Of a DNA stretch of 64,000 nucleotides, positions 1 to 11,712 are shown one piece after another. The notes under the pieces are model-generated. The model had not been told where the DNA came from and ran no database searches. It saw nothing but the letters and a program-made list of their open reading frames with translations. The DNA is from Tenrec ecaudatus (lineage: Eukaryota; Chordata; Mammalia; Afrosoricida; Tenrecidae). The first letter of the stretch is position 1. Every line of letters starts with the position of its first letter. The position numbers and the translations under genes were made by a program. The stretch covers positions 10,129,001-10,193,000 of the forward strand of contig NC_134546.1 in NCBI RefSeq assembly GCF_050624435.1, in the 5' to 3' direction.

Positions 1-158
1 TGAACTGCTGGGCTGGCGGCTCAGATATATTACATCTGATTTATGCCCCTCCGCTGGGTTTAGCCCTGCTTCCCGAAATTCAGCTATTAGCAAGCATCTG
101 GCTCCCGGGATAGTGATTGTAGATGATGATAAAACAGGCTCCCTGCTCGCTTTTCCTG
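1..158 (+). other. UGP2: Putative first exon of UGP2 (5' UTR), 5' end outside window
   Basis: The segment ends TTTTCCTG followed by GTGAGT at 159-164, a strong splice donor, and GC-rich sequence with CpGs and a GC box follows. It sits about 21 kb before exon 2 in the correct orientation. The span from here to the UGP2 poly(A) signal is about 52 kb, close to the size I recall for the human gene. No ATG lies in frame with exon 2, so as an alternative leader it would be untranslated and initiation would fall on the ATG at 21047. In the exon 2 frame it is nevertheless open from position 2 to 158. I cannot confirm transcription, and the six-residue start of the long isoform is not encoded here. 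Confidence 0.45.
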
Positions 159-260
159 GTGAGTGTCTGGGTACCTGGGCGCGTGGGACGGAAGTGGAGA
201 GGGGAGGGCGGGGAAGGCAGGTGGGTTTCGTCTGGACCGTTGGGGAAGCATTCGCTGTTT
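159..260 (+). promoter_or_regulatory. GC-rich CpG-containing segment after first exon
   Basis: The sequence just after the first donor contains several CpGs and a GC box (GGGCGGGG) at 206-213, unlike the AT-rich intron that follows. It looks like the downstream edge of a CpG-island promoter whose core would be upstream of the window. This is inferred from composition only. Confidence 0.35.
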
Positions 261-538
261 CCAGTTTCTGCGCTGTTTGTGTGTACGTGGTAGGAGTCTC
301 AGATTCATTTGTTGCGAAACCGGGACCAGCCCATAGAAGCTGGAGGTCATTTCAGCAGGAGAAATGACTTTGCTGCATTGCCGTGTGGAGTGTTTTTTTC
401 TACCTCCTTTTCCGACTCTGAAATGCGGGAAGGTTATTAAAGTTTCTTCGAAATTTGCCCCGAAATTCCACACGCGTATATTAAAAAAAAGGGTAGGAAA
501 GGTCCCTCCACTAAGTAGCATTGGGGTGGGGTTGGGAT

Positions 539-540
<2 letters not shown>

Positions 541-590
<50 letters not shown>
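541..590. repeat. (TG)25 microsatellite
   Basis: Twenty-five perfect TG units are followed by CGCACA. It lies about 380 bp after the first-exon donor, and is probably length-polymorphic. The valine-cysteine open frames over it are artefacts. Confidence 0.97.
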
Positions 591-593
<3 letters not shown>

Positions 594-2039
594 ACATTGA
601 AATTGGTGCTCCCTTCAACTTCTGTCAGGAATGTGTAGCATCTGATTTGCCTTACATCTGCTGTGCAGGTCCAGCCGTTCTTTGCAGACCCCAGCCTGTG
701 AAAGCTTCAGCCATCTTGCTGAACACACAGCTAGTAAAGTTCACAACCAATTCATAGGGCTTTCCAGAAATGTAGAATTATCTAAAAACAAAACAAAAAG
801 TTAGTATGCCAATACAGGCCAGTGTGGCTATTTGACTCTGTGGACATGAAAATGCCTGGGTAAATCTCACAAGGCTTGGTTAACTCCTTGTGGAAATCTC
901 ACATGTTAGGCTAAAGTAAAACAGTTTGCCTGTTTTACTGTAGAACCAGATGGCACTACCTTTCCCTACTTTTAGCAGGAAGATCTGAAATGGCACTTGT
1001 CATTAGACTTTCAAATTCACATTACAGCTTCTCTGTGGTGAAAGATGCTTCTTGTGTTCAGAGTGAGTAAATAGCTCAAGAACAGAGAGCCTCAGGTAGT
1101 TGTAAGAAACGTGTTGGGTTTGTAACAACAAAATCCAGTTCTCATAAAGTCAGTATTCTGAGGGAATTCACGGAAAGGTGGAGGTGTCACTTCTTAAACG
1201 TTAGGAATATTAATAAACTCCAGGTGTTCCATTTAGTTACTCTTGGAATAAAGCATTGGTTCACACGGACTGATTTCATTGGTTTTGCTGTTAATGGCTA
1301 ACTACTCACCTCCTCCCCCCACCCTCTCTTGATTCTAAATCTTGGCTTAGAAGAGGCTGGCTATGTTTGTCATTCCTTTCCATTGTCAAGCACTTAAGCC
1401 CAAACCAAAATAACCCCCACATTTTTCTTTTGGAATAAGTTTAGATCTATGTAAAAGTCCCAAAGATGTTTCTCCTGATATTAACCTTTTATATAACCTT
1501 GGCACATTTGTAAAAACAAAGAAATTATCATCTTATTTAAACTACACACTTGATTCAGATCCCTGTTCCAGGAGCCAATCCAAGAGAAGACCTCTTTGCA
1601 TTTGCTACCTGCTCTCACTTAAAATAGTGATTTCTTTTTACACTGGCAGCTTTACACAAAAGGTGTCACTAACTTCTCCACCAATTAACTTGATTGTATT
1701 TCAGTTTTTTATTGTTGACATTTTACACTAAGATATGTCCTTTACTCCTGTGTACAGTTAATGAACTCTGCTGCTGTTAGACGTGACAAACGTAATTGGT
1801 TCATGACTCAGCTGTCTCTACAGGTCCGTTTTCACGTGTGTGGGTTCAGCTTTTGTGTTTTTAATTTTTGGTGTGTTGTTTTAAAAGCAGGTCAAATTAT
1901 TTGCCCATATAGCCCATTCCTTGACTCTTAGTTTATGGCAACTCATAGGGACAGATTAGGCCTCTTTTGTCATATCTTACCTCACTTAAACTCCATACTA
2001 GTCCAAAGAGGTAGATTAAAAATAAAGTTTTTTTAAGAG

Positions 2040-2130
2040 GTGGATTTTTATTATGACTTTACAGTTGAGGAAAGTCAAGTGCCTTATCCAAAGTCCACAG
2101 CTACTCAACACTGAAATGCATACATGAATG
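2040..2130 (-). repeat. MIR-like SINE fragment
   Basis: The phrase pattern 'acagttgaggaaagtcaagt' followed by 'ccaaagtccacagctactca' matches the antisense MIR core. It is old and diverged. Confidence 0.5.
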
Positions 2131-2399
2131 TGCCTCAGACCTTTACCCTCATCCATACCATATAAGGTTTCTTCGACTGGACTTTCAGGCACTTATGGGC
2201 AAAGACTACTGTAGGGAACACGCACTGGCTTACCAGTGGTGGGTAAGTTCAAAGAGTTTGTAATTAATGACATATGAAAAGGACAGCACAACACTTTGGC
2301 TGGCTTACATTTTTGGTTGTAGTTTTTTTATAAACTACCTCTTAGATTATATAAATGTTGGGAAAGACGAAAGAGTAAGGACTTAGACTTGAATCATGT

Positions 2400-2535
2400 T
2401 ACTAGCAGGTGATCAGATAAAACTTTCCAGAACCTCAGTTTCCTCCTGTATTAAAAATTATTATCTATGGCACAGGGTTATTGAGAAGCTGAGATGAATT
2501 ATGCAGCCACATGCGAGGTACCCAGTAAATGTTAC
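2400..2535 (+). repeat. MIR SINE
   Basis: It contains 'aacctcagtttcctcctgta', then a run resembling the MIR 3' half ending 'cccagtaaatgtta'. It is an ancient mammalian SINE in sense orientation. Confidence 0.6.
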
Positions 2536-2936
2536 TCTTTTAAAAATAGTGGTGGTCTTTCAAATGGCAGTGCCACCAGAAGTAGTGTGGCTACATTTCA
2601 TCAAGAGAAATAAGCTGAAAGAAGGCAGGTAGAGCAATTCATATTTTTTTCTGCTTCCAGTTTAATGCTGAGGCCTGAGCATGGGGGAATATATACGTAT
2701 ATATATAATTATGTTCCCCTGTGTATGTGTGTGTATTTGAGTGCAGGGAGAGTGGTATGGAGGAGAGGAGCTAGAACAGTGCTATGGGTGTTTTTGGCAC
2801 ATTGTGCATTGTGTTAGGGTTATTGATGTATCCCTTATGATCTGAGTAATACAGCAATGTAACTCAGAGTAGTAGCTGCGCTCCGCTTGACTTTCTTCCC
2901 CCAAATCTAGAGTATCTGGACATCTGCATCCTCAAG

Positions 2937-3088
2937 AAGTTAGACGTAAGCTGGGTGGCATGGAACCACTAGCAGCTCCACAGGAGAAAGACAGGGCTTT
3001 CTACTCCCATAACCGTGACAGTCTTGGAAACCCACAGGGGGCTTGCTGTGAGTTGGCATCAACTTGATGGCAGCAAGTTTGGTTGGTT
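2937..3088 (+). repeat. AfroSINE, 5'-truncated
   Basis: The body and 3' end of the tRNA-derived SINE are present, from 'ccactagcagctcc' through 'acttgatggcagcaagtttg'. The tRNA-like 5' half is missing. Confidence 0.7.
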
Positions 3089-4762
3089 ACTGGCCAAAAG
3101 GTTGACAGTTTCAACTTCCCCCGGAGGGACCTTGAAAGGTCACAACAGGTCTTAGCACACGTGAGGTTGCCTTATGTAGGAATTCACTGTGAAGGCAACT
3201 AGCAACATTAGGGAGATGTGATCAAGTAATAAAAACACTGAGCTGCACAGGCAAAAGGGTTCACAATATGTATTCCTTAGCTAAAGAAGGCTCATTTCGT
3301 TTGGGCATTATCCCAAGTCTGTGTTCTTCGTGCCCTATGGTTCTTTTCTCCTAGAAGACCCATCACTAGATCTTCATTGGATCTGTGGCTGGTGTATTCC
3401 TTGACTAGTGTATTCCACTGCTGGGTCACAATCTGTCTGCCTAGGAAATTACTTCTCCAAGCGGTAGCTTTCCACCCCTCATGGCCTATTGCAAGGCTCC
3501 CAGTCATTCTAAATATGCTCACCATTCTTTTCCAGCTGGAGGTACTAGGGTCATCATCCACTGTGGGCACCATTCAAGCTTTTGCTTTTAGAAAATTCAA
3601 AGAGCTGTGGGGTAGTCTTCCGAAATGTGAAGCTTATAAACATAGCAATGTATATTGGTTGTCTAGCCAGCGAAGGCCATGTTGTGTGCTGCTGCTGTAA
3701 TCTTAGAGGAACTTTGAGTTTTGATTTCTTGAACCATCTTTACCAGGATATGTCTTAAATAATTTTAAAAATTCTTGTTCTTACAAGTGAGATACTTTCA
3801 TTTATTTCAAAGGAAACCAGCTATCATTTCAAAAATATTTGAGATCCGTCAGCTTTTCTCGTCGGTTGGGATTCTTTGTGACAGTTTTGGTGATTCCTGT
3901 TTGGTAGATGGCAGCCTGCCAGGGAAGATTAGCTGGGCTAATTATAGCTGGAGGGTCTCAGCAGCCTGGGAGATGAGCTGCATTGTGGGGCCTGGTTGTC
4001 AAGGTCTGGCCTTGGCCTGGTTCTTCTCAAATCCCCAGACTAGATTTAGCTTGTTGCTAAACTTGTTGGATGACTAGGATGCTTTTAAGGCAGGGGGATT
4101 CTGGCAGAGATGTGAGGTGGGACAAGAGACAGCAAGGCCGTAGCAAAATCTTCCCCTCAAGTTCTGAAAGATGTGGCTTGGGGTTCATTATGTTGCTAGA
4201 GAAAAAAAAGAATTTTGTTTAATTCCGATGCGCAGCGAAGAACGTGAAGCTAGACGAAATCAAAATGAAGAGTTGGGCTAATAAGCAAACTTTCCTAGGA
4301 GTTTTCCAGTGTGCTTTCTAATCTCCGTGGGCACCTTGCCCTTGTTCTTGCTTACTTTGCCGTTCTTTGAGTAAAATGGATGATTTTCACTTGAATAATT
4401 ACTAAAGGGATTGGGGTAGGGTGGGGAAGCTTGACCAGAAACATCAGGGAAATAGCTATTAACTGACAACACTTTCGGAAGTGCCATTTTAATCTTTCTC
4501 AAGAGAACTTTAAAAGGATAACTTAATTTAAAAAAGCTCTTTTACTCTGATTTGAAATAAATTCTTTTTCCACTCAGCCATTCTTACAGTTTGCTTCCTG
4601 ACATTGATTGCAGCCCCCACGGAGTCCCAGCACTCATCTCCCCACCCCCGGGTGTTTTCTGGTTCCTTTATTTATTAATTTATTTTCTGGCTCCTTCTTT
4701 CCCTTCTCCTCCTGCCTTCTGAACGCTGCCCTTTGATGGAATGGCTGGTTATCTAAGGCTTA

Positions 4763-4936
4763 CAGTGGTTCTCAGCCTTCCTAATGCCGCGGCCATATAA
4801 TACAATTCTTCATGTTGTGGTGACCCCACAACCATAAAATTTTCGTTGCTGCTTCATAACTGTAATTGTGCTACCGTTAGGAATCGGGCGACCCCTCTGA
4901 AATGGTAGTTCGTCTCCCAAGTTGAGAACATCTATA
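4763..4936. mobile_element. SPIN-like non-autonomous hAT element, copy A (diverged)
   Basis: It starts CAGTGGTTCTCAGCC and keeps the internal phrases 'tcatgttgtggtgaccccac' and 'cttcataactgtaattgtgc'. It ends near GTTGAGAAC, the complement of the left terminus. It aligns over its length with copy B at 27412 but lacks part of the right end, and its 8-bp duplication is no longer clear. The SPIN assignment rests on remembered family sequence. Confidence 0.75.
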
Positions 4937-5570
4937 GGAGTACTTACTGCCCTGCTATTACTATCTGCCTGGTTGTCTATTGTTTGGCTGGGAATTGAAC
5001 CACAGGATGAGTTCCTCTTCCAGGTGTGACGGGACCAAGTCCCAGACTTCCACCAGTCTCTATTCATAAAAGTATAACTTTAAAAAAGCGTTGTTTTAGA
5101 ACGGTAACTATTTTCTAGTAGTGTATCCACAGAGATAATTTTCTGTGTGTATATTATCTAATTTTCAGGGATGAATTGTAGTAATAACCTGAATTAAAAC
5201 AACCTGATACTTAATATGTAATTGGTAATGGGAGGAACATTAGTTGGCTAAATAATAAAAATATTCCAGTTAAAAGGTCACATACTATAGTTTTCCAGTT
5301 TCCACTAAATTGTATTTGTTATTGTTTTGACTCCAGCCCCAAAGAGGGCGAAATTCCCTATATGTAGGTGCCAAGAGAGAATAACTGACGGAGAAGGAGC
5401 CTGAGAAACATCATTTTATATGCATGGGGGTTGGGGTGGGGAGGTTCACAGACCAGGACAGCAGTATTGCTGCCAGGTGTGATTGACTGAGGCAGGTGGG
5501 AGTTGTTCTGGGGCCTCGTTAATACTGGTGACAATTTTGAGGAAGGTTAGCTAACCTACCTTGTTCCAAA

Positions 5571-5760
5571 AAGCTCACACGCATTGAGTTAGTTCCAACT
5601 CATAGCAACCCCATAGAACTGCCCCTCTGGGTACCTGAGACTGTAAATCTTTACAGGAATAGAAAAACTCATCTTTCACCCACGAAGTGGCTAGTGATTT
5701 CAAAATACTGACCTTGTGGTTGCCAGCCCAATGCTTAACCCACTATGCCACCAGGATTCC
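5571..5760 (-). repeat. AfroSINE, full-length, with 12-bp target duplication
   Basis: Antisense SINE from 'gcattgagttagttcc' to 'atgccaccaggattcc'. It is flanked by ACCTACCTTGTT at 5554-5565 and again at 5766-5777, a perfect target-site duplication. Confidence 0.88.
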
Positions 5761-6424
5761 TTCCTACCTACCTTGTTAGATTGATGCTATTCTGATGGGG
5801 AAGGAGCTGGCAGCATTCATAATGCTTCTTCTGGCTGCTGCTTCTGGCTGTGGTGCTGTGTTGGCTACCCGTGGCAGAAGGGTGTCATCTGTGTTACCAC
5901 CAGAAGTCCCGCTTGCTCCTCTTCCCTCAGAAGAATTGGGGAGTCAGCAGCTTAACTCTGTCTCACGTACACACAGCATCTCACTCAGCCAAGCATTCAT
6001 CTTAAAGTGAAAATATTTGCTGAAGGAGGAATGGGCCCTTCCCCTAGGAACAGAGATGAATCAGGATGACATACCACAGATATTTAGTGTTTTTACAAAT
6101 GTCTGATGACTAAGGGCAGGAATAGTCATGATTGTTGTGAGGGTTGGGAGGGGGGTTGGGCAGGGATGGGAGGAACTTCTGATGACATTTGGTCCATTCC
6201 TGACTCACTGTATTTGGTCAGGTCAGAAGTATGTCGACCTTGTAGGTAATGGTAAACTGTCTTAATGTCAGTGGGAGTGACTTTAGTTAGTATAATAGGC
6301 AACAGGCTTTCTTTTCTTTCCTCACCCCCTGTGCATGCTTAAGGTGGGAGAGAGGTCTATAATTGCAGGTCTCCTGAATTAGTAAGTTTCATTGCAGTTT
6401 ATCAGCTGAACTCGTCTTGACTCC

Positions 6425-6610
6425 CAAACTCACTGCCATTGAGCCCAGTCCCACTTATAGCGAACCCTAAAGGGTAGGGTAAAACGGCCCTCTGTGGGTT
6501 TCGGAGACCATAACTCATCTTGTTTTCTAGTACAATTTTCTAGCATCCCTGTTGTTTCCCTAACATCCTGGTGGACCCAACGACACACAGGGGGAGCTCC
6601 TGCCTAGCTG
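6425..6610 (-). repeat. AfroSINE, diverged
   Basis: Antisense copy with 'actcactgccattgagccca', then the 'ctgtgggtttcggagacc' block. The tRNA-like part is worn. Confidence 0.7.
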
Positions 6611-7083
6611 AAAGGCAAATGTTTTGGAACATAATCTAGTGCCCCTATAGTTTTTGTGGAAGTGCAGGTATTGGGAATTCCCAGAAAGTCAGATAGATCC
6701 ATCATGGACAAAATAAACAAATATTTGAAAGTCAAAATAACTCTGGATTATCTGTGGAAATGAATAATTAAGAGTAGACTATTCTTGGTTTCCATAATTT
6801 ATTGATAATGATATCCAGATTTTGCACCATTGGAGGAAATTCTGGAAATATTAGTATAAATTTGTGGAAGAAGTCCTTGGAGGGATCAGGGATTAGTGAG
6901 TCAGGAAACATGGCTCACGTAGCACCCTTTGGATTGCTTGAGATCTCTAAAGCTGGACGCCTGTTAAAGATTGGGGTCCTTTTTAATACAGGTTACACTT
7001 TCTTCTACAAACTACTCTTTTTGAGCTCTGGGTAATAGTGCTGACTTGTGGGCAGTTTGGTTTTAGTAATTTGGTGGCTGATT

Positions 7084-7304
7084 CCTTCCATCCACATACT
7101 CAAAACTCAACTCACGGCCATGGAAACTGTTCTGACTCATAGCAACCCTATAGGACTGGGTAGAACTGTCCCTCATAGCAATCCTGTAGACTGGGTAGAA
7201 CTGCTCCTTGTAGCGACCCTATAGACTGGGTAGAACTGCCCCTCATAGCTACCTTATAGGACTGGGTGGAACTGCCCTGTGGGTTTCCCAGATTGTAACT
7301 TTTT
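7084..7304 (-). repeat. AfroSINE 3' part with four internal tandem units, split by L1
   Basis: Antisense SINE whose 'tagcaaccctatagg...gggtagaactg' block occurs four times in a row: 7138-7173, 7174-7209, 7210-7243 and 7244-7279 (34-36 bp each). The element is broken at about 7304 by an L1 3' end and resumes near 8371. Confidence 0.85.
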
Positions 7305-8370
7305 TAAAAAAACATTTTATTAGGGGCTCATACAACTCTTATCACAATCCATACATATACATACATCAATTGTATAAAGCACATCAGTACTTTCTTTGCC
7401 CTAATCATTTTCAAAGCTTTTGTTCTCCACTTAAGCCCTTTGCATCAGGTCCTCTCCCCCCCCCCTTTTTACCCGCTCCCCACTCCCTCATGAACCCTTG
7501 ATAATTTATAGATTATTATTTTGTCATATCTTGCCCTATTCGGCGTCTCCCTTCACCCCCTTCTCTGTTGTCCGTCCCCCAGGGAGGAGGTCACATGTAG
7601 ATCCTTGTAATCAGTTCCCCCTTTCCAAACCACTCACCCTCTACTTTCCCAGTATGGCCCCTCACCCCCTGGTTCTGAAGGTATCATCCACCCTGGATTC
7701 CCTGTGCCTCCAGCTCCTATATACACCAGTGTACAACCTCTGCTCTATCCGGACTTGCAAGGTAGAATTTGGATCATGGTAGTTGGCGAGGAGGAAGCAT
7801 CCAGGATCTAGGGGAAAGCTGTATTCTTCATCGGTGCTACATCACACCCTGACTGACTCATCTCCTCCCCTAGACCCCTCTGTGAGGGGGTCTCCAGTGG
7901 CCAACAAATGGGCTTTGAGTCTCCATTCTGCACTTCCCCCTTCATTCACTATGGTAAGATTTTTTTTTTTTTGGATGATGCCTTATCCCTGATACCTTTG
8001 GCACCTCGTGATCGCATAGGCTGGTGTGCTTCTTCCACTTGGGCTTTGTTGCTTTTGAGCTAGATGGCCACTTGTTAACCTTCAAGCCTTTAAGACCCCA
8101 GACACTATCTCTTTCAATAGGCGGGCACCATCAACTTTCTTCGCCACATTTGCTTATGCACCTGTTTTTCCTCGGCGATCGTGTCATGGAGGTGTGCAGC
8201 CAATGATATGATTTTTTGTTCTTTGATACCTGATAACTGATCCCTTCAGGACTACTTGATCACACAGGCTGGTGTGTTCTTCCATGTGGGCTTTGTTGCT
8301 TCTGAGCTAGATGGCCGCTTGTTTATCTTCAAGCCTTTAAGACCCCTTTAAGACCTTCAAGCCTTTAAGA
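7305..8370 (-). mobile_element. L1-type LINE 3' end (about 1.07 kb), antisense, nested in AfroSINE
   Basis: It begins at the antisense tail 'acattttattaggggctcat' and runs through the same 3' region as the sense copy at 40902-41782. It includes two copies of a roughly 75-bp motif ending 'cttcaagcctttaagacccc'. No reverse-transcriptase coding sequence remains. The open frames over it are 3'-UTR artefacts. SINE sequence on both sides shows that it inserted into the AfroSINE. Confidence 0.8.
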
Positions 8371-8475
8371 CCTCTTTATGGAAGTAGAAAGTTTTGTCTT
8401 TTTTCCCTTCAGAGCCACTGATGGTTCCAAACTGTTGACCACACAATGTCACCACTACACCATGAGGGACAATTA
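8371..8475 (-). repeat. AfroSINE 5' part, continuation of 7084-7304
   Basis: It resumes with 'tttatggaagtagaaag' and ends at the worn tRNA-like end 'cactacaccatgaggga', completing the interrupted SINE. Confidence 0.65.
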
Positions 8476-9535
8476 ATTGAGACTAGTTTTCTGAGAGCTC
8501 TAAAATTCCACCAGGCATGCATGCATCTTTGTATTTAGAAAGTTGTTAAACTCTGAAGAAAACTGAAACTACGTATGTGTTTTCGCTCTGTGACTTATTT
8601 GGGACAAAGTTCCTTTTGGAAGCTGCATCCCAGGTCTCTGAATTGGTGATTTGCAGGCACCGCCTTCAGTGTGCTGCAGAGTTATTATCTAAGGCTCTGC
8701 CAACAGTTCCATTGTTTGTTTCTCTAGTCATTGCCAAATGAACTTGACTGTGTCCCCAAACTGTTTTGTCAATTACGGATTAACTTTGAGAGCCGTGGAG
8801 AAATTGCCTGTCTTGTCTTAGAGTTAACTTAAATAAACAACAAAATATTACATTCTCCAAAATATGTCTGTCACTTTTTCTTTTGTAAATCTAGAGTTAT
8901 ATCACAATTGCTCTATGGTTTCCCTTGCATCTTAAAAACAAAGCCTCCTTGTTACACACATGTACATGAAATACTCATGCTTGATCTGCTTTTTTATGTG
9001 GTGGTCACTGATAGTACACTGTTAATACACTGTTTTAGAGAACACTCCTTTGGACAAAGCTCCACTTGCTCTTTCTTTACAGGAAGGATTGGAGTTGTGT
9101 TTCCCTGTGAGTTTGCTGCCCTGGCAAAGACTGGTGTGATGTTCATTTCATTATATTTCTTCCTTGGATTTTAAAACTTCCAAAGAGTGTGCAGGAAAAC
9201 GAAATAACATCTCACGGTATTCATTACTTCGGATTCATCTATCCAATGATAAAATGCTTAGCCTTGGTAATAAAATATTTATAGACCGTATAAAAGCTTT
9301 CTTCGATTTTTCACTGCTCAGAAAACAGACCATGAAGAGCATATATAATGCAAAGTTGAAGAGCATAGGGAGAGCTTACTCTAATGTGTAGTTCTAACCT
9401 CCCATAGTAGACACAGATGGGTTATTGCCAGTTTTCATTCAGCAGGGTGGCACGCAGCTGGAGGTACCAAGCCCTGCACAGACTGTCACCAAGAGAGGAG
9501 AGAATTGCCCAGGGTAGAAGGAGGAACAGGCGACA

Positions 9536-9630
9536 GTGGGCTTGGATTCCAGCCCTGGCACTGCCACTATGTCCTTGGGAAAGTCAGCAACTTGGGGTCT
9601 GTTTCTTCATCTATTATCACTAATCTCATT
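9536..9630 (+). repeat. MIR SINE fragment
   Basis: Phrases 'gattccagccctggcactgc' and 'ccttgggaaagtcagcaact' match the MIR core in sense orientation. Confidence 0.6.
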
Positions 9631-9667
9631 ATCACTAAGATGTACCACTAGTGATTACAGAAACTGT

Positions 9668-9800
9668 AAAAGAGCCCTGGTGGTCCAGTGGTCAAGCATT
9701 AGGCTGATAACCAAAAGGTTGGTGGTTCAAACCCACCTAGTGGCTCCCTGAGCGAAAGAGCTAGTGATCTGCTCCCTTACAGCCAGGAAAATCCCACTAG
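9668..9800 (+). repeat. AfroSINE
   Basis: The tRNA-like 5' end 'gagccctggtggtccagtgg' carries the box B-like 'ggttggtggttcaaaccca'. The 3' half is degraded. Confidence 0.85.
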
Positions 9801-9979
9801 GCACCCAACAACAGCAAATACATCAATGACCCGATTCTGTTTAATTCATGCAGTTGATGAAAATGCTGCTTTAAAATTTAGGTAAGACAGTAACAAGGAA
9901 ATGTAGGGGTCATTTTTATCTAGACTTTGTAACTGGATCCTTTGTAACTGGATCATAATAGGCTCTTGTTTATTAATAA

Positions 9980-10130
9980 GCATTACTTCAGCATATACTA
10001 TATGTCTCAAGCTCTGTGCTAGGCAGTGGAACACCATACCGCTGTGAACAAGATAGGCATGCTATGTGCTCATGAAGTTGATGATTTGTTGGGGTAAACA
10101 CAACTACTGAAATAATTTTAAAAGTTTACT
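9980..10130. repeat. Ancient L2/MIR-class fragment
   Basis: 'ctctgtgctaggcagtgga', followed by 'gctgtgaacaagataggca' and a 'ctcatgaagttga' phrase, resembles a common L2 3'-end consensus. It is old, and the boundaries are soft. Confidence 0.4.
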
Positions 10131-10235
10131 AGAAAGGGGTGGTACAAGGATAGGAGCGTGTAATTGGTAACCTTGCTTAGTTTAGAAAGATTTCTAGAAA
10201 ATTATATGTATGCTGAATTCTGATAAGTGGAAAAA

Positions 10236-10415
10236 ACTAAAAAACTCACTGCCATTGAGTCAATTCCAATTCATAGTGACCCTAAAGGAGAGCGTAGGAC
10301 TGCCCCTGTGCGTTTCTGAGGCCGGAACTCTTTACGGGGGTGGAAAGCCCACTCTTTCTGGCGGAGCTGCTGGTGGTTTGGAACTGCTGACCTTGAACCC
10401 GGGCTCCCATGATAA
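10236..10415 (-). repeat. AfroSINE
   Basis: Antisense copy from 'actcactgccattgagtcaa' to 'gaactgctgaccttga', with the characteristic 'ctttacgggggtggaaagcc' segment. Confidence 0.85.
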
Positions 10416-10734
10416 AGTGAATAGAAGGCCATTAATATCATATGAGAATTTAAATCTTGGTATGTAGTTTAGTGCCTACACTATGCTAGATGCTGGGAAT
10501 CGAAAGCTGAGTAACAAAATGTGGCTTGTGCTTAAATGTTTACTTAGATGCTGGGGTTGTAGCCAGCATCTAGGCAGACATACCAACTTTTAGTGGTGTT
10601 CATAAAATCTAGACCCCCGTGGTGATTGCATGGTCCCCCAAAAGAGTTGTAGTACAAAGTCCTTTTTGGATATTCAAAGGCTACCACTTAATAGGAATCC
10701 CACCACCAAAATGACAGAGGCTAGTCAAGCCACG

Positions 10735-10900
10735 AGGAGCCCTGGTGGTGTGTAGTGGGTTGTGTATTGGGCTGTTAACAGCAGTTTGAACTCACCAGTC
10801 CCTGTGATGGAGTAAGATGAGTGTTATTCCTCTCATAATGATTTACAACCAGGGAAACACACAGGGCGCTGTGAGTCTGAATTAAGATGGCAGTGGGTAA
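10735..10900 (+). repeat. AfroSINE, diverged
   Basis: It starts 'aggagccctggtggtgtgta' and ends 'aattaagatggcagtgggt'. The sense copy has many substitutions. Confidence 0.75.
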
Positions 10901-11506
10901 ATCAAGTCAAAGATTTTGAGTCTCGGTACTGCAGGATCAGGAGAGGTCTGAAGTTGGAATGATTCTGACAAGTTTAGAATTTATACTTGATCATTCACAT
11001 AACCTGTCTCACACAACCTGTCCCCACTCCCCAACTTTAAAAGCGCTGAGTGGCACTTAAGGTTAGTGTTTCAGAGCAATTGTGCAATAGTTAGGATACT
11101 TTTTAATTTCACATAGCAGAAAAGTGCCAACTCATCTGGCTAAAGATACAGCCTTTTATCATATAAATCTCATAGTAGGGGATTCCAGGATTGGTTAGTT
11201 TTGTACCGAGACCATATTAGAGACATACTAGGGTTCTTTCCTTTGTATCTGAGTCATTCTTGGTCCCTGAGTGGCAGAAGAAACTTAGGGTGTGAAGTGG
11301 GCCACCTAGAAACACTGTGCATGTGTAGTCTCTTCTGTCTCTTCCATGAGGAAAGCCTTTCATCAAGGTCCTTTAGTAGACTCCCCTCCTAGGCACACTG
11401 GCTTGGGCCAACCATTGGGAAAGCTTTAGCCCAGTGTTTCTGACAGTGACTGATGCTGCACTCTAGCGGGCACTGGAACTATTTAAAAAAAAGAAATCTT
11501 AAAAAA

Positions 11507-11712
11507 AAATAACTGTCATCAATCAAGTCGATACTGACTCCTACTGACCCTGTAGGATAGGGTGGAACTGCATGTTTGGGTTTCTAAGACTTTAAATCTT
11601 TATCGGAGGAGACAGCATCATCTTCATCCTGCAGAGCGGCTGGTGGGTTTGAACCACTAACCTTGTGGTTAGTAGTTCATTGTGGCCCAATTCACCACCA
11701 TAGTGATTCAGG
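11507..11712 (-). repeat. AfroSINE
   Basis: Antisense copy with 'aatcaagtcgatactgactc', 'gtaggatagggtggaactg' and the tRNA-like end 'aaccactaaccttgtggtta'. Confidence 0.82.

Noticed and set aside
113..757. Open frames around the (TG)25 tract
   Set aside because: Val-Cys repeats come from the microsatellite; one frame starts at a non-ATG codon and runs through a splice donor.
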